Shown here: piece by piece, positions 18,392-27,141 of the stretch
Layout: every line of letters begins with the position of its first letter
Position numbering within the stretch: position 1 is the stretch's first letter
Source: Pseudomonadota bacterium
Lineage (GTDB): Bacteria; Desulfobacterota; Binatia; Binatales; Binataceae
Direction: 5' to 3'
Assembly (NCBI GenBank): GCA_021324855.1
Contig: JAJPIG010000015.1
Span: 1-64,000, forward strand
DNA: 64,000 nucleotides
Notes under the pieces: model-generated
Seen by the model: only the letters and a program-made list of their open reading frames with translations
Database searches by the model: none
What the model was told of the DNA's origin: nothing
Position numbers and translations under genes: made by a program

Positions 18392-19093
18392 TTACTGCGC
18401 GGGTTCGGTGGGACTGATGAAGTCGGAACTGAGGTTGCAGCAAAGCTCGAAACTGCTGCCGGCCAACGGCTCAGCCGTATAGCCCTCGAGACTGCCGTCA
18501 TCGAGCACCTTGATCGCCTCGTAGCTGGTGATGCCGGAGCTGCGCGTGACCGAAAAGATGTAATAGTGGCCGACTTCCAACGGTTCGGGCGGACCGGAGG
18601 GCGGAGTGGATTCAACGAAGCCCTGGGGCAGTTCCCCGTAGACCACCTTCTTGACGGCAAAGGTTTTAACGAAGCCGAGATGACCTAACAGGCCGCGATC
18701 GGCGGCGAATTCCCAAATCGGCACGCCGCCGTCGAAGATCACGATCGAAGTGTTGTGCTTCGAATCGGCGTCATGGGTCTCCAAGAGCCGCGCGCCGGAA
18801 TATTTCACGACCGCGAACGAAACCAGGTAATCGCCGCCATGCGTGTAGCTGATATCGACCGACGCGCCCGGCGTCGGGGTGGGCGTCGCTGCCGATTCCG
18901 AAGATTCGGTGGTTAACGTCGACTGCGATGTGGCCAGCGTCGATTGCGACGCCGACGAAGCAGCCGACTGACGCATGGAGCACGCGGGAAGGTTGAGCAT
19001 CCAGACAAGAATGGCCGCGCCTGCGAGCATCGCAAGCGCGATCCGTCGCGCACCCGCAGGCATCCGCCGCCGCGGTTCGTCTTGGGGATGCAT
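18392..19093 (-). CDS. Membrane-anchored or lipoprotein of unknown function
   Basis: A 233-residue protein. A twin-basic N-terminus and hydrophobic segment (IALAMLAGAAILVWMLNL) end in PACS, a weak lipobox. A Ser/Thr-rich linker with repeated SQSTL units follows (about 45-75). The outside domain starts SVDISYTHGGDYLVSFAVVKY and contains a paired cysteine near the end (LCCNLS). No family is recognised. The ATG at 19093 lies two bases after the stop of the DUF2231 gene, so it is coupled to it; an earlier ATG at 19126 would overlap that gene. Confidence 0.65.
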   Translation of the reverse strand: MHPQDEPRRRMPAGARRIALAMLAGAAILVWMLNLPACSMRQSAASSASQSTLATSQSTLTTESSESAATPTPTPGASVDISYTHGGDYLVSFAVVKYSGARLLETHDADSKHNTSIVIFDGGVPIWEFAADRGLLGHLGFVKTFAVKKVVYGELPQGFVESTPPSGPPEPLEVGHYYIFSVTRSSGITSYEAIKVLDDGSLEGYTAEPLAGSSFELCCNLSSDFISPTEPAQ

Positions 19094-19095
19094 GG

Positions 19096-19578
19096 TTACT
19101 TCGAGAACTCGATCGGTTGTCCGCATGCGTAGCCGCCGGCGTTGTAGTCGTAGACCATGCGACCGCCGTAGTCCGCGCCCTTAACGATCAGCGCCACCAT
19201 CACGATCATCAGCGCGACGAACAGGTAGCGGCCGCGGCTTGGGAGCGGACGTGCGATTAATGCCCATGCGGTCAAACCCGCGCTAAGTGCGAGCACACCG
19301 AGCATCAGGTTGCGATGCGGATAGAGCAAATGTTGCTTGACCGAGATGGCAATCATCACACCTTCCGCCGCGTACAGGCCGGTGGCCACTGCGGCGGCCG
19401 CTCCCAAAGCGCCGAGCACCATCATCCAGAGCGCCGTCCATGCCCACGTCTCGCGCCCGGCAAGAATCGCGATGAAGTAGACCAGCGTTGCGGCAGGCAG
19501 CAGTGCGATCGGGAAATGAACAAGCAGGGGGTGGAGATTCTGAAGATGATCCGCCCCGGGCAGCCAGGCCCTTAGCAA
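19096..19578 (-). CDS. DUF2231 integral membrane protein
   Basis: A 160-residue protein with four hydrophobic segments. The N-terminal LHPLLVHFPIALLPAATLVYF and the histidine-containing loop KQHLLYPHRNLMLGVLAL are the DUF2231 marks, and the last segment leads to GADYGGRMVYDYNAGGYACG. Members may bind haem or act in respiration-linked membranes; the role is not proven. The start is taken as TTG at 19578, directly after the stop of the gene above, because no early in-frame ATG exists. Tight spacing suggests an operon of three secreted or membrane proteins (19936 down to 18392). Confidence 0.8.
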   Translation of the reverse strand: MLRAWLPGADHLQNLHPLLVHFPIALLPAATLVYFIAILAGRETWAWTALWMMVLGALGAAAAVATGLYAAEGVMIAISVKQHLLYPHRNLMLGVLALSAGLTAWALIARPLPSRGRYLFVALMIVMVALIVKGADYGGRMVYDYNAGGYACGQPIEFSK

Positions 19579-19579
19579 G

Positions 19580-19936
19580 CTACTTAACCGATTCGACCTG
19601 CAGATAGCTGATGCCGTTCTTGGTGAACTCGTGACCCGTGACCGTCACTTGCTTCTCCATGTTGGAGATCACGTCGGCCGGCATCCCCGAATCGTCCTTG
19701 GGCGGCAACAGGACATAGCCCTTGTCGGTCTTGTCCTCGACGAGCATCACCGGAATTCCTGCCTTGGCGCACTTCATCGCGCAACTGCGATGGCTCGCGC
19801 CGTGCGCACCCATGATTGTGTAGCAGAAGCCATCGCGCAAATGACCGGTGACCGTGGAGGTCTCGGCGGCCATCAGAATTCCCGCGCTCGAGAACGAGAA
19901 CGCGAAAGCAACCGATGCAAGAAGCGCCTTCTTCAC
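19580..19936 (-). CDS. Small secreted protein of unknown function
   Basis: A 118-residue protein with a signal peptide (KKALLASVAFAFSFSSAG, cleavage near MAAE). The mature part reads like a small beta-barrel: TVTGHLRDGFCY, then a conserved-looking cluster GAHGASHRSCAMKCAKAG that could bind metal through His and Cys, then KQVTVTGHEFTKNGISYLQVESV. The GTG at 19936 is preferred over the ATG at 19960 because a strong AGGAG lies before it and the signal peptide then starts normally. First gene of the likely operon with DUF2231. Confidence 0.7.
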   Translation of the reverse strand: MKKALLASVAFAFSFSSAGILMAAETSTVTGHLRDGFCYTIMGAHGASHRSCAMKCAKAGIPVMLVEDKTDKGYVLLPPKDDSGMPADVISNMEKQVTVTGHEFTKNGISYLQVESVK

Positions 19937-20052
19937 TATCTGTCTCCTCTCAATGATCAATTCCGGTCACGACAGCCGAGCGTCAAACGCCAGCCCGTGC
20001 CCAAGCTTACTCGCGCCGAAATGTAGAAAGCCCGCACACTATAACGCAGACC

Positions 20053-20250
20053 TTAAGCGTGCTTCATCGGGCAGCGTGTCATATGCGAATGACTGCCGCC
20101 CTTGCAGCAGGATGAAGCCGGGCAGCAGCTTTCTTTTTTCTGGCAGCACTCCGGAGTGTCGCTGAACGCGGTCGAATAGCGCATGCCGGTCATTCCGAGC
20201 ATCGCGACCATCGCAGCTCCGCCGAGGCTCGCAATCAAAATTCGCTTCAT
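20053..20250 (-). CDS. Small secreted cysteine-rich peptide (65 residues)
   Basis: The signal-like segment ILIASLGGAAMVAMLGM is followed by a short tail with three Cys-Cys pairs (PECCQKKESCCPASSCCKGG) and SHSHMTRCPMKHA. The dense cysteines plus His suggest metal binding, for example copper or zinc, outside the cytoplasm; this is inference. A strong GGGGAGG site precedes the ATG. I do not recognise a named family. It sits between the LysM protein and the secreted/membrane operon on the same strand. Confidence 0.65.
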   Translation of the reverse strand: MKRILIASLGGAAMVAMLGMTGMRYSTAFSDTPECCQKKESCCPASSCCKGGSHSHMTRCPMKHA

Positions 20251-20282
20251 GATGACCTCCCCAAGTCCTGAAAAGACGCTTC

Positions 20283-21272
20283 TCAGCGCCGTACGGAACG
20301 CGCTTCGACCGGCGGTTCGACATCACTGAACAAGTCGCGCCAGCGGCCGCTGCGGCGTGGACGCAGGCGCGCCACACCAAGTCGACGAAGTTGCTGTTCA
20401 AGCGTTTCTCTCAACTCGTGATTGAGCCGTTCGATTTCGACTTCTTCGGCGGACTTTCCGCGTTCCGCACCCTCGACACCAGGGATACGCCGGCGGCCGT
20501 AGAGCTGCTGAAAGCGGAGCTCGGCCTTCGCCACCAAGCCTTTGTATTTTTGATCGAGATTCGTGAGCGAATCCGTAATCTCGGCCAGCGTGGCAAAGCG
20601 TCGGCGTAACAACCACCATTCGAACAACGTCAACATCAACACGCCCAACATCAGCAGGGCGATGATACCGAGCGTCACCGCAGCCCCGCGCCATCGCGGC
20701 AGCGCTGCGACCTCATGACGCAGCTCATCGTTGTCTGCCGTCAGCGTCTCAAGTTTATCTTCGGCGGTGCGGGCTTTGAGATTTACGGCGGCGGTCTTTT
20801 CATTGGCCGAATCGGCCGCCGCGCGGAGTGCCTCGATTTGCGCCCTTAGGCTGCGGACCTGCGCCGCGAACGGATTAGGAATCTTGAGGGTCCGGCCCGA
20901 CATCAAAACGGAATCGACGCTTAGATGATTGGCGCGCGCAAGATCCTCGACATCGAGGCCGAACGCCTGCGCGATCGAGCCGAGTGAATCGCCCGGTCGA
21001 ACCGTGTATGGAAACTCGACAGCGCCGGAACGGACTGCAGACGGGGCCGACCGAGGATTTGCGACTGCCGGATTATCAACGGGCGCCGGAATGGTTTCAT
21101 CGGGCGCAGGCCGCTCAGGCTGAACCCGATGCACCGTAGAGGGCGGTTCATCGAACTCCGAGATCTGAGCCATAGCGAAGCTCGCCCAAGCAACGGTCAG
21201 CGCAACCATCAACAGCCGGCCAAGCCCGAGCGCCTGCACATTGCCCCGGATGTTCTTCGCGGTTCGCACCAC
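20283..21272 (-). CDS. LysM-domain membrane protein with coiled coil
   Basis: A 329-residue protein. An N-terminal hydrophobic segment (LLMVALTVAWASFAMAQ) likely exports a proline-rich linker and a LysM peptidoglycan-binding domain (about 88-132: FPYTVRPGDSLGSIAQAFGL, then LARANHLSVDSVLMSGRTLKIP). A coiled coil follows (about 137-185), then a transmembrane helix (about 197-217, VTLGIIALLMLGVLMLTLFE) and a charged C-terminal region with further coiled coil. The layout recalls FimV/TspA-type wall-to-cytoplasm linkers, but much shorter. Role is probably envelope organisation. Confidence 0.8.
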   Translation of the reverse strand: MVRTAKNIRGNVQALGLGRLLMVALTVAWASFAMAQISEFDEPPSTVHRVQPERPAPDETIPAPVDNPAVANPRSAPSAVRSGAVEFPYTVRPGDSLGSIAQAFGLDVEDLARANHLSVDSVLMSGRTLKIPNPFAAQVRSLRAQIEALRAAADSANEKTAAVNLKARTAEDKLETLTADNDELRHEVAALPRWRGAAVTLGIIALLMLGVLMLTLFEWWLLRRRFATLAEITDSLTNLDQKYKGLVAKAELRFQQLYGRRRIPGVEGAERGKSAEEVEIERLNHELRETLEQQLRRLGVARLRPRRSGRWRDLFSDVEPPVEARSVRR

Positions 21273-21407
21273 CTATAGGTTAATCGAATGACCGCGCGAA
21301 GCAAAACGGAACACGCCGCCATAGTCGGCGATAATCGGAATGTCGAAGCAGGCCGCGCCGGATCTAGAGATCGCGCGTAAACCCGCGTTGGCTGGAGCCG
21401 CCAGATG

Positions 21408-22157
21408 TCAGCGCCCGTCTCGGTTCTTTCGGAACCAGGCCAGGAACTCGCGATTACCGGCCGCGCCCGCGATCGGCGACTCGATCGTCCCACGCGCATC
21501 CAGGCCGATTTCCGATGCAAACGCCAGCACTTTCTCGAGCGACTCCCGGCGAATCGAATCGCTGCGAATTACGCCGCCTTTGCCGACCATCCCGCGTCCG
21601 GCCTCAAATTGCGGCTTAATCAGCGCAATAATGTCGGCTGGAGTTGCCGAGATTCCGATGACCACCGGCAGCACAAGCCGGAGCGAGATGAAACTGACGT
21701 CGATCACGACGAGATCAGGGATATAGGGCAGGTCGTCAGGGCGGACCAGCCGGATGTTGGTGCGATCGACCACGGTAACGCGCGGGTCGGAGCGGAGCGC
21801 CGCATCGAGCTGACCGTAACCGACATCGAGCGCGATAAGCCGGGCGACGCCGCGGCGCAGCAAAACATCGGTGAAGCCGCCGTTCGATGCGCCCACATCG
21901 AGCGCGTCACGTCCCGCAACCTCGATCTTGAAGGCATCGAGTGCTGCGATCAGCTTGTATGCACCACGGCTCGCGTACTCGCGCGGTCCGGGGACGACGA
22001 TTATCTCACTTGCCGGCGTGACCCGCAGATCGGCCTTCAAGGCAATACGCGAGTCGACCCGTACGCGACCTGCCATAATCAGGCGCTGCGCGCCCTCGCG
22101 GCTCCCGGCCAGTCCGCGGCCCACCATCTCGGCATCGAGTCGTGCCCGGGTCGCCAT
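21408..22157 (-). CDS. tlyA: TlyA-family rRNA 2'-O-methyltransferase
   Basis: A 249-residue protein with an N-terminal S4 RNA-binding domain (RLDAEMVGRGLAGSREGAQR, LIMAGRVRVD) and an FtsJ-like methyltransferase domain. The SAM site is ALDVGASNGGFTDVLL, and the core K-D-K-E residues fit SRGAYKL, VVIDVSF and LIKPQFE with a glutamate near the end. TlyA methylates ribose in 16S and 23S rRNA; older annotation calls it hemolysin A. It follows xseB after a 55-base gap, a common arrangement with xseA-xseB. Confidence 0.92.
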   Translation of the reverse strand: MATRARLDAEMVGRGLAGSREGAQRLIMAGRVRVDSRIALKADLRVTPASEIIVVPGPREYASRGAYKLIAALDAFKIEVAGRDALDVGASNGGFTDVLLRRGVARLIALDVGYGQLDAALRSDPRVTVVDRTNIRLVRPDDLPYIPDLVVIDVSFISLRLVLPVVIGISATPADIIALIKPQFEAGRGMVGKGGVIRSDSIRRESLEKVLAFASEIGLDARGTIESPIAGAAGNREFLAWFRKNRDGR

Positions 22158-22212
22158 GTGTGACGCTCTTTATGGCGCAGTGGAGGAAGATCGGCGCGCG
22201 GCGGGCCGCCAC

Positions 22213-22530
22213 TCAGGACGGAATGTCGTCATCCTTGTCGGCGTCGTTTTGACCGCTATCGCGTTCCGCTTCGGACAATGGCGGGTTGGCTTGCTCGCTC
22301 GCTTCAAAAGGTACGCTCCGAAGTTCGCCCTGCGCGGTTTTGATTAATACTTCAACTTTGCGCTCAATCTCATCGAGCTTGTGATTCAGCGAGCGGACCA
22401 ACGCGACACCGCGTTCGAACGCTGCGATCGCTTCCTCGAGCGAGAGTTCCCCGGAGTCGATCTGGCTCACGATCTGCTCCAGGTCGCCGAGTTCGTCTTC
22501 GAATCTCCTGCTCTTCGCCAATCCCGCCAT
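22213..22530 (-). CDS. xseB: Exodeoxyribonuclease VII small subunit
   Basis: A 105-residue protein. The core SRRFEDELGDLEQIVSQIDS, then GELSLEEAIAAFERGVAL is the XseB signature. It ends in an acidic tail (QNDADKDDDIPS) longer than usual. It starts three bases after xseA and forms the ExoVII complex with it. Confidence 0.95.
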   Translation of the reverse strand: MAGLAKSRRFEDELGDLEQIVSQIDSGELSLEEAIAAFERGVALVRSLNHKLDEIERKVEVLIKTAQGELRSVPFEASEQANPPLSEAERDSGQNDADKDDDIPS

Positions 22531-22533
22531 GGT

Positions 22534-23955
22534 TCAGACCTCGCGGTGGACAGTGCGCGCCCGAAGCTGGCCGCGTCGCAGCCGGATGTGGAGCTCATCG
22601 CCAACCTCGACCGTCGCCGCGTCGGTGACAACGCGGCCGTCGCGCCGATTGATAACGGCGGCGTAGCCGCGCTCGAGGCATCGAAGCGGCGACATCGCAT
22701 CGAGCCGCCCCGCAAGCTCCGCGACGCGCCGCCGCTCGGCATCGAGAACGGTCTCGGCATTGTCGCGCAGCCGGCTCGCAAGCCGATCAACCAGGGACGC
22801 GGTCCGTTCCGTCCAAGCGCACACGGACTTCGCGAGATGAAGCGCAAGGCGCGCGCTCACCCGCCGGTACTCGCGAATCATCGGTCCCGGACCGCGAAGA
22901 CGCGCTCCGAGTCCGCCCACCTGCTTGCGCGAGGCGATAAGCCGCGTCGCGATAGCACGTTCCAGCTCGCCACTGAGCTCATCCAGCCGGCTGCCAGCCT
23001 GGCGGACCGACGCCTGCGGATCCCGCATGCGCGCGGCGAGATGCTTCAGGTTGCGACGCTCGATGGCGAGCGCGGATTTCATCGCGCCGCGCAGGGCATT
23101 GCCGATCTCGCTCAGCCTGGCTTCGAGATCAGCCTTGACCGGCACGGCCATCTGGGCGGCTGCAGTGGGCGTCGGTGCGCGGCAATCGGCGACGAAATCC
23201 GCGATAGTGTAGTCGATCTCATGTCCAACTGCCGAGATGACGGGAATTTCCGAACGATAAATCGCGCGCGCGACGCGCTCCTCGTTGAAAGCCCATAGGT
23301 CCTCCAGCGAGCCGCCGCCGCGCCCGACGATAAGCACCTCGGCGCGGCCGTCGCGATTAAGGTCGGCGATCGCCGCCTCGATTGCTCCCGCCGCTCCCGC
23401 ACCCTGCACCGGCGTCGGCCTGACGATCAGATGAACATTCGGAAAGCGCGCCTGGATGATGGTCAGCATGTCGCGCAGCCCCGCCCCGCGGAGCGCCGTG
23501 ACGATTCCGATGGCGCGCGGCAGAAACGGGATCGGCCGCTTGCGCGCCGAATCGAACAACCCTTCCTTTTGGAGGCGATCCTTTAACTGCTCGAACGCAA
23601 GCTGCAGTGCGCCAATTCCGCGCGGCTCGATCTCTTCAGCGTAAAATTGCAGCGTCCCGCGAGCCTCGAACAGGCTGACGCGTCCGCGCGCGACAATCGC
23701 CATCCCGTCTTCGACGCGGAAGCGCACGCGACGGAACGCCGTGCGGAACATCACGATGCTGATGGCGCTGTGGGCATCCTTGAGCGTGAAATAGAAATGC
23801 CCCGATGCGGCCGGCCGCGCGTTGGAAACCTCGCCAACCACCCAGCATTCATCGAGGTTTAATTCGAGGGTCTCGCGCACGCTCCGCACGAGCTGCGTGA
23901 CGCTGAGCGCGCCCGGGCGGCGCGCCTTGAGCGTGAACTCGAGCTGCCCGTCCAT
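22534..23955 (-). CDS. xseA: Exodeoxyribonuclease VII large subunit
   Basis: A 473-residue catalytic subunit that degrades single-stranded DNA from both ends. The N-terminal OB-fold includes VGEVSNARPAASGHFYFTLKD. The catalytic core carries IGIVTALRGAGLRDML, VRPTPVQGAGA, LIVGRGGGSLEDLWAFNEE and ISAVGHEIDYTIADFVADCRAPTPTAAA, all family landmarks. Long helices follow. A TAGATT -10-like box lies eight bases before the ATG, and no ribosome site is seen, so the message may be leaderless. Confidence 0.96.
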   Translation of the reverse strand: MDGQLEFTLKARRPGALSVTQLVRSVRETLELNLDECWVVGEVSNARPAASGHFYFTLKDAHSAISIVMFRTAFRRVRFRVEDGMAIVARGRVSLFEARGTLQFYAEEIEPRGIGALQLAFEQLKDRLQKEGLFDSARKRPIPFLPRAIGIVTALRGAGLRDMLTIIQARFPNVHLIVRPTPVQGAGAAGAIEAAIADLNRDGRAEVLIVGRGGGSLEDLWAFNEERVARAIYRSEIPVISAVGHEIDYTIADFVADCRAPTPTAAAQMAVPVKADLEARLSEIGNALRGAMKSALAIERRNLKHLAARMRDPQASVRQAGSRLDELSGELERAIATRLIASRKQVGGLGARLRGPGPMIREYRRVSARLALHLAKSVCAWTERTASLVDRLASRLRDNAETVLDAERRRVAELAGRLDAMSPLRCLERGYAAVINRRDGRVVTDAATVEVGDELHIRLRRGQLRARTVHREV

Positions 23956-24015
23956 TGAAGGCGAATCTAGCAGGGCCGGGAGCTTGCGGCGATACGGCTG
24001 TCAGCGACAGATTTC

Positions 24016-24053
24016 AAAAAGTAGCGGCCGGATCGCATCGCAGTCCGGCCGCT
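24016..24053 (-). terminator. Rho-independent terminator after ctpA
   Basis: On the minus strand a ten-base-pair stem (AGCGGCCGGA / TCCGGCCGCT) with an eleven-base loop is followed by ACTTTTTG. It lies about 29 bases after the ctpA stop and 60 bases before xseA, so it should end the lgt-tlpA-ctpA transcript. Confidence 0.8.
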
Positions 24054-24081
24054 CGGTGACTTCGTCGATTACAAAAACGGG

Positions 24082-25500
24082 CTATTGAGCCTTGGCGGTC
24101 GTCTGGCCGCTCTCATTGCGCGCGAGGTCGGTCTTATAAGAGCTCCAGTGCTGCAAAATGTCGATTGCCTTGTCGAGCTGGATGTCCTTCTGGTTCTTCT
24201 TTCCCGAAATTCCGGCCAGGTCTTCGTCGCCGGGCTCGTTCTCGATTGGACCTTCATCCTGCTGGTTCGACGGCTTTACCTTCAATGCGCCATTCTGACC
24301 GTTCTTAAAATGATGAAGCAGCTCACTCTCCCGCACCTCGGGATTCTCCTCGAGATGGAGTCCCTTGCCGAGCAGCATCGCCAGCGTCGGTTTGGGAGGC
24401 TCCACGTTGACATCGGGCACGATTCCCACCGCCTGGATCGAGCGGCCGTTCGGAGTGAAGTAGCGCGCCGTCGTCAGCCGAAGTGCCGAGCGGTCATCGA
24501 GCGGCAGGATGGTTTGCACGGAGCCTTTGCCGAAGGTCTGCGTGCCTTCGACGATCGCGCGCCCCTGGTCCTGCAGCGCGCCGGCCACGATTTCGCTGGC
24601 GCTCGCGCTGCCGCCGTTCACCAGCACCACCATCGGGTATGGATTGAAGTCCTTCTTCTTGTGAGAGAAATACTTCTGTTCCTGGCTCTCGCTCCGTCCC
24701 TGCGTGTAGACGATCAGGCCGCCGTCGAGAAATTCGTCGGCCACGCGCACCGCCTGGTCGAGCAGCCCGCCTGGATCGTCTCGGAGATCGAGCACCAACC
24801 CCTTGATGTGCCCGCCGTCCTTGCTTTGGAAGTCATCGAGCGCCTTCTGCACCGCCTCGGCGGTGCCTTCCTGGAAGGTGCTGATGCGGATGTAGCCGTA
24901 GCCGTTTTTCAGCGTCTTCGATTTTACCGACGCGATCTTGATCACTTCCCGGGTGAGCGAGACCGTCAACAACTCAGGCAAACCTTCACGATGAATAGTC
25001 AGCGTCACCTTGCTGCCGCTGGGCCCGCGCATCAGCTTCACTGCGTCAGTCAGCGTCATATCCTTGGTGAATTCATTGTCGATCTTGACGATCTGATCGC
25101 CGGGTTTGATGCCGGCCTTGTAGGCGGGGGTGTCTTCGATCGGTGAAACTACGGTTAGCACGCCGTTGCGGATCGTGATCTCGATCCCGAGGCCGCCGAA
25201 GCTGCCACGGGTTTCGACCTGGAGATCGCGGTAGAGGTCCGGCGTGAGGTACGCGCTGTGCGGATCGAGCGAAGCGAGCATCCCGGTGATTGCGCCATTG
25301 ATCAGATCTTTGGTCGAAACCGGTTCGACGTAGTTCTTCTGCACAATCGCGAGGACGTTGGCGAAGGTCTCGAGCTCTTTGTAGGTGTCGTTGGGTAGGG
25401 CCTGTGCACGGCGCACCGCGACCTCGGCGATCACCATTGTGATCAGAAACAGCGATGCCGCGATCGTGAAAAACCATCGTCTCCGTTTACGTTCGGCCAT
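24082..25500 (-). CDS. ctpA: C-terminal processing serine protease (S41, CtpA/Prc type)
   Basis: A 472-residue exported protease. An N-terminal signal anchor (WFFTIAASLFLITMVIAEVAV) leads to the S41 N-domain (LINGAITGMLASLDPHSAYL), a PDZ domain (about 95-180, GSFGGLGIEI, PAYKAGIKPGDQIVKID) and the catalytic domain. The serine is in GGSASASEI (296-304) and the lysine of the Ser-Lys dyad is in TFGKGSVQ (K325). A basic C-terminal tail follows. It trims C-termini of envelope proteins. The ATG at 25500 (MAERKRRRW) is chosen over one five codons earlier. Confidence 0.93.
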   Translation of the reverse strand: MAERKRRRWFFTIAASLFLITMVIAEVAVRRAQALPNDTYKELETFANVLAIVQKNYVEPVSTKDLINGAITGMLASLDPHSAYLTPDLYRDLQVETRGSFGGLGIEITIRNGVLTVVSPIEDTPAYKAGIKPGDQIVKIDNEFTKDMTLTDAVKLMRGPSGSKVTLTIHREGLPELLTVSLTREVIKIASVKSKTLKNGYGYIRISTFQEGTAEAVQKALDDFQSKDGGHIKGLVLDLRDDPGGLLDQAVRVADEFLDGGLIVYTQGRSESQEQKYFSHKKKDFNPYPMVVLVNGGSASASEIVAGALQDQGRAIVEGTQTFGKGSVQTILPLDDRSALRLTTARYFTPNGRSIQAVGIVPDVNVEPPKPTLAMLLGKGLHLEENPEVRESELLHHFKNGQNGALKVKPSNQQDEGPIENEPGDEDLAGISGKKNQKDIQLDKAIDILQHWSSYKTDLARNESGQTTAKAQ

Positions 25501-25571
25501 CGAACAACGCCCCATCGGTTTGCAAAATTAACGTCAGCCTACTGAAGCTAGCAGAAGCCGACGCACACGCG

Positions 25572-26156
25572 CTAGCTGGTGATTTTTTCCTTATCATTCA
25601 AGAGGTTTTGCAGGGCAGCCCTAAATTCAGCGCTCGACCAGTCGAACGCGCCCATGTGATGGGCCACGATGCGCCCGTCGCGGTCGATGATGAACGTTTC
25701 GGGCACGCCGCCTACGTCGTAGGCCTCGCCGACCTTGTTCTCGGGATCGAGCAGGACCTCGAAATGATAGCCGTTCTGTTCGACGTACGGCTCGACCGCT
25801 TCGCGTCCGCGCGTATCCTGGCTGACGGCCAGGATCACGAAATCCTTGTTGTTTTTGAATTCGTCGTAGAGCGTCTCGATTGAGGGCATTTCCTCGCGGC
25901 AGGGACCGCACCAGGTCGCCCATACGTTGAGGAAGACCACCTTGCCGCGCAGATCCGCCAGCGTCACCAGCCGCCCGTTGAGATCCTCGAGTGCAAACGG
26001 TGCAGCAACCTTTCCGGCCGCGATGCCATTGCCTTCGCCGCCCATCTCGTCGGTCGGATTCGATGGTTTCATCACCTGGTACAGAACCATCACCGCTATG
26101 GCGGTCACGACGATCGCGACGCCGATTCCAGCGAGCAGCTTTTGCCTTCCTGCCAT
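25572..26156 (-). CDS. TlpA/ResA-like thiol-disulfide oxidoreductase
   Basis: A 194-residue membrane-anchored thioredoxin. An N-terminal helix (LLAGIGVAIVVTAIAVMVLY) is followed by the redoxin domain, with APFALEDLNGRLVTLADLRG, the active site WCGPC (C83, C86) and the cis-proline region VGGVPETFIIDRDG. It acts outside the cytoplasmic membrane, reducing disulfides, typically in cytochrome c maturation or repair. It begins six bases after lgt. Confidence 0.9.
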   Translation of the reverse strand: MAGRQKLLAGIGVAIVVTAIAVMVLYQVMKPSNPTDEMGGEGNGIAAGKVAAPFALEDLNGRLVTLADLRGKVVFLNVWATWCGPCREEMPSIETLYDEFKNNKDFVILAVSQDTRGREAVEPYVEQNGYHFEVLLDPENKVGEAYDVGGVPETFIIDRDGRIVAHHMGAFDWSSAEFRAALQNLLNDKEKITS

Positions 26157-26162
26157 TTAATC

Positions 26163-27044
26163 TTATGCCCCGACAGCTTGTTCTCTTCGAGCCGGTTCAC
26201 GTCCGTCGCCCGGCGTCCGACTTGCGGTGCGCGTACCGCTTGCAAACCATGCTCCAGCGCCGACCACCATCATCACGATCGCGATGAATTGCGCCTCGCT
26301 CAATCCCAACGCCACGCGCGGATTGATCCGCACGAACTCGACCGCGAATCGGCTCGCTCCTGCGAGCATCAGGTAGAGGTAAAAAAGCCGCCCATCGATC
26401 TTAGTCCGCCGGCGCATCGACCACAGGATCGCGAACACGATCAAGTACAGGATAGTTTCATAGACCGGCGCGGGATGCACGCGCACGCCCGCCGGCACCG
26501 GGGCGTCGGGAGGAAACGGGTAGATGAGCTGATTATGCGGGCCGATCGCCGCGACGTTGCGCCCGATCCAGCCGACGATCGCATGCGGGTAGGCCATTGC
26601 CCATGGCAGCTTCGAGATCGCGCCCCAATCACCGTCGCCCGAAAGCTGGCATCCGATACGCCCGATCGCCTGTCCGATCGCCAGCGCCGGTGCGCACATG
26701 TCGGCCGTGACCGCGAAGCGAATCTTGAAATAACGCGAGACCAGGTACGCCGCGCCGATCCCGCCGATCAGGCCCCCGTACCACACGAAGCCGGAACCGG
26801 AAAAAATGATGGCTTTCGGATCGGCAAGATACGCCTGAAGATTATTAAAGATGTCGAGCAGGCGCGCGCCGGCGAGTCCCGCGATCGCCGCCCAGACCAC
26901 CACCGCTGATGAGAATTCGGTGGTGATGCCGCGCCGGCGGCATTCGATCGCGATCACGAAATCGGCGGCCAGAAAGCCGAGCGCCATCATCAGACCGTAA
27001 CTGTAGATAGTTATCGGACCGAGGTGCAGGAGGATCGGAATCAT
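26163..27044 (-). CDS. lgt: Prolipoprotein diacylglyceryl transferase
   Basis: A 293-residue membrane enzyme that attaches diacylglycerol to the lipobox cysteine of prolipoproteins. It has about seven transmembrane helices. The signature AIGRIGCQLSGDGDWG, the substrate region SGFVWYGGLIGG and the C-terminal RFAVEFVR are clear. The C-terminal tail is basic. It heads the lgt-tlpA-ctpA run. Confidence 0.95.
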   Translation of the reverse strand: MIPILLHLGPITIYSYGLMMALGFLAADFVIAIECRRRGITTEFSSAVVVWAAIAGLAGARLLDIFNNLQAYLADPKAIIFSGSGFVWYGGLIGGIGAAYLVSRYFKIRFAVTADMCAPALAIGQAIGRIGCQLSGDGDWGAISKLPWAMAYPHAIVGWIGRNVAAIGPHNQLIYPFPPDAPVPAGVRVHPAPVYETILYLIVFAILWSMRRRTKIDGRLFYLYLMLAGASRFAVEFVRINPRVALGLSEAQFIAIVMMVVGAGAWFASGTRTASRTPGDGREPARREQAVGA

Positions 27045-27141
27045 CGACTAAGCCTGTCTAATCATACGTAGCACCGGAGATGCATGCCAATCGTCGACGC
27101 CTGGCTTGCGGGCGCGCCACTCTCCATATATGGACGGATGC

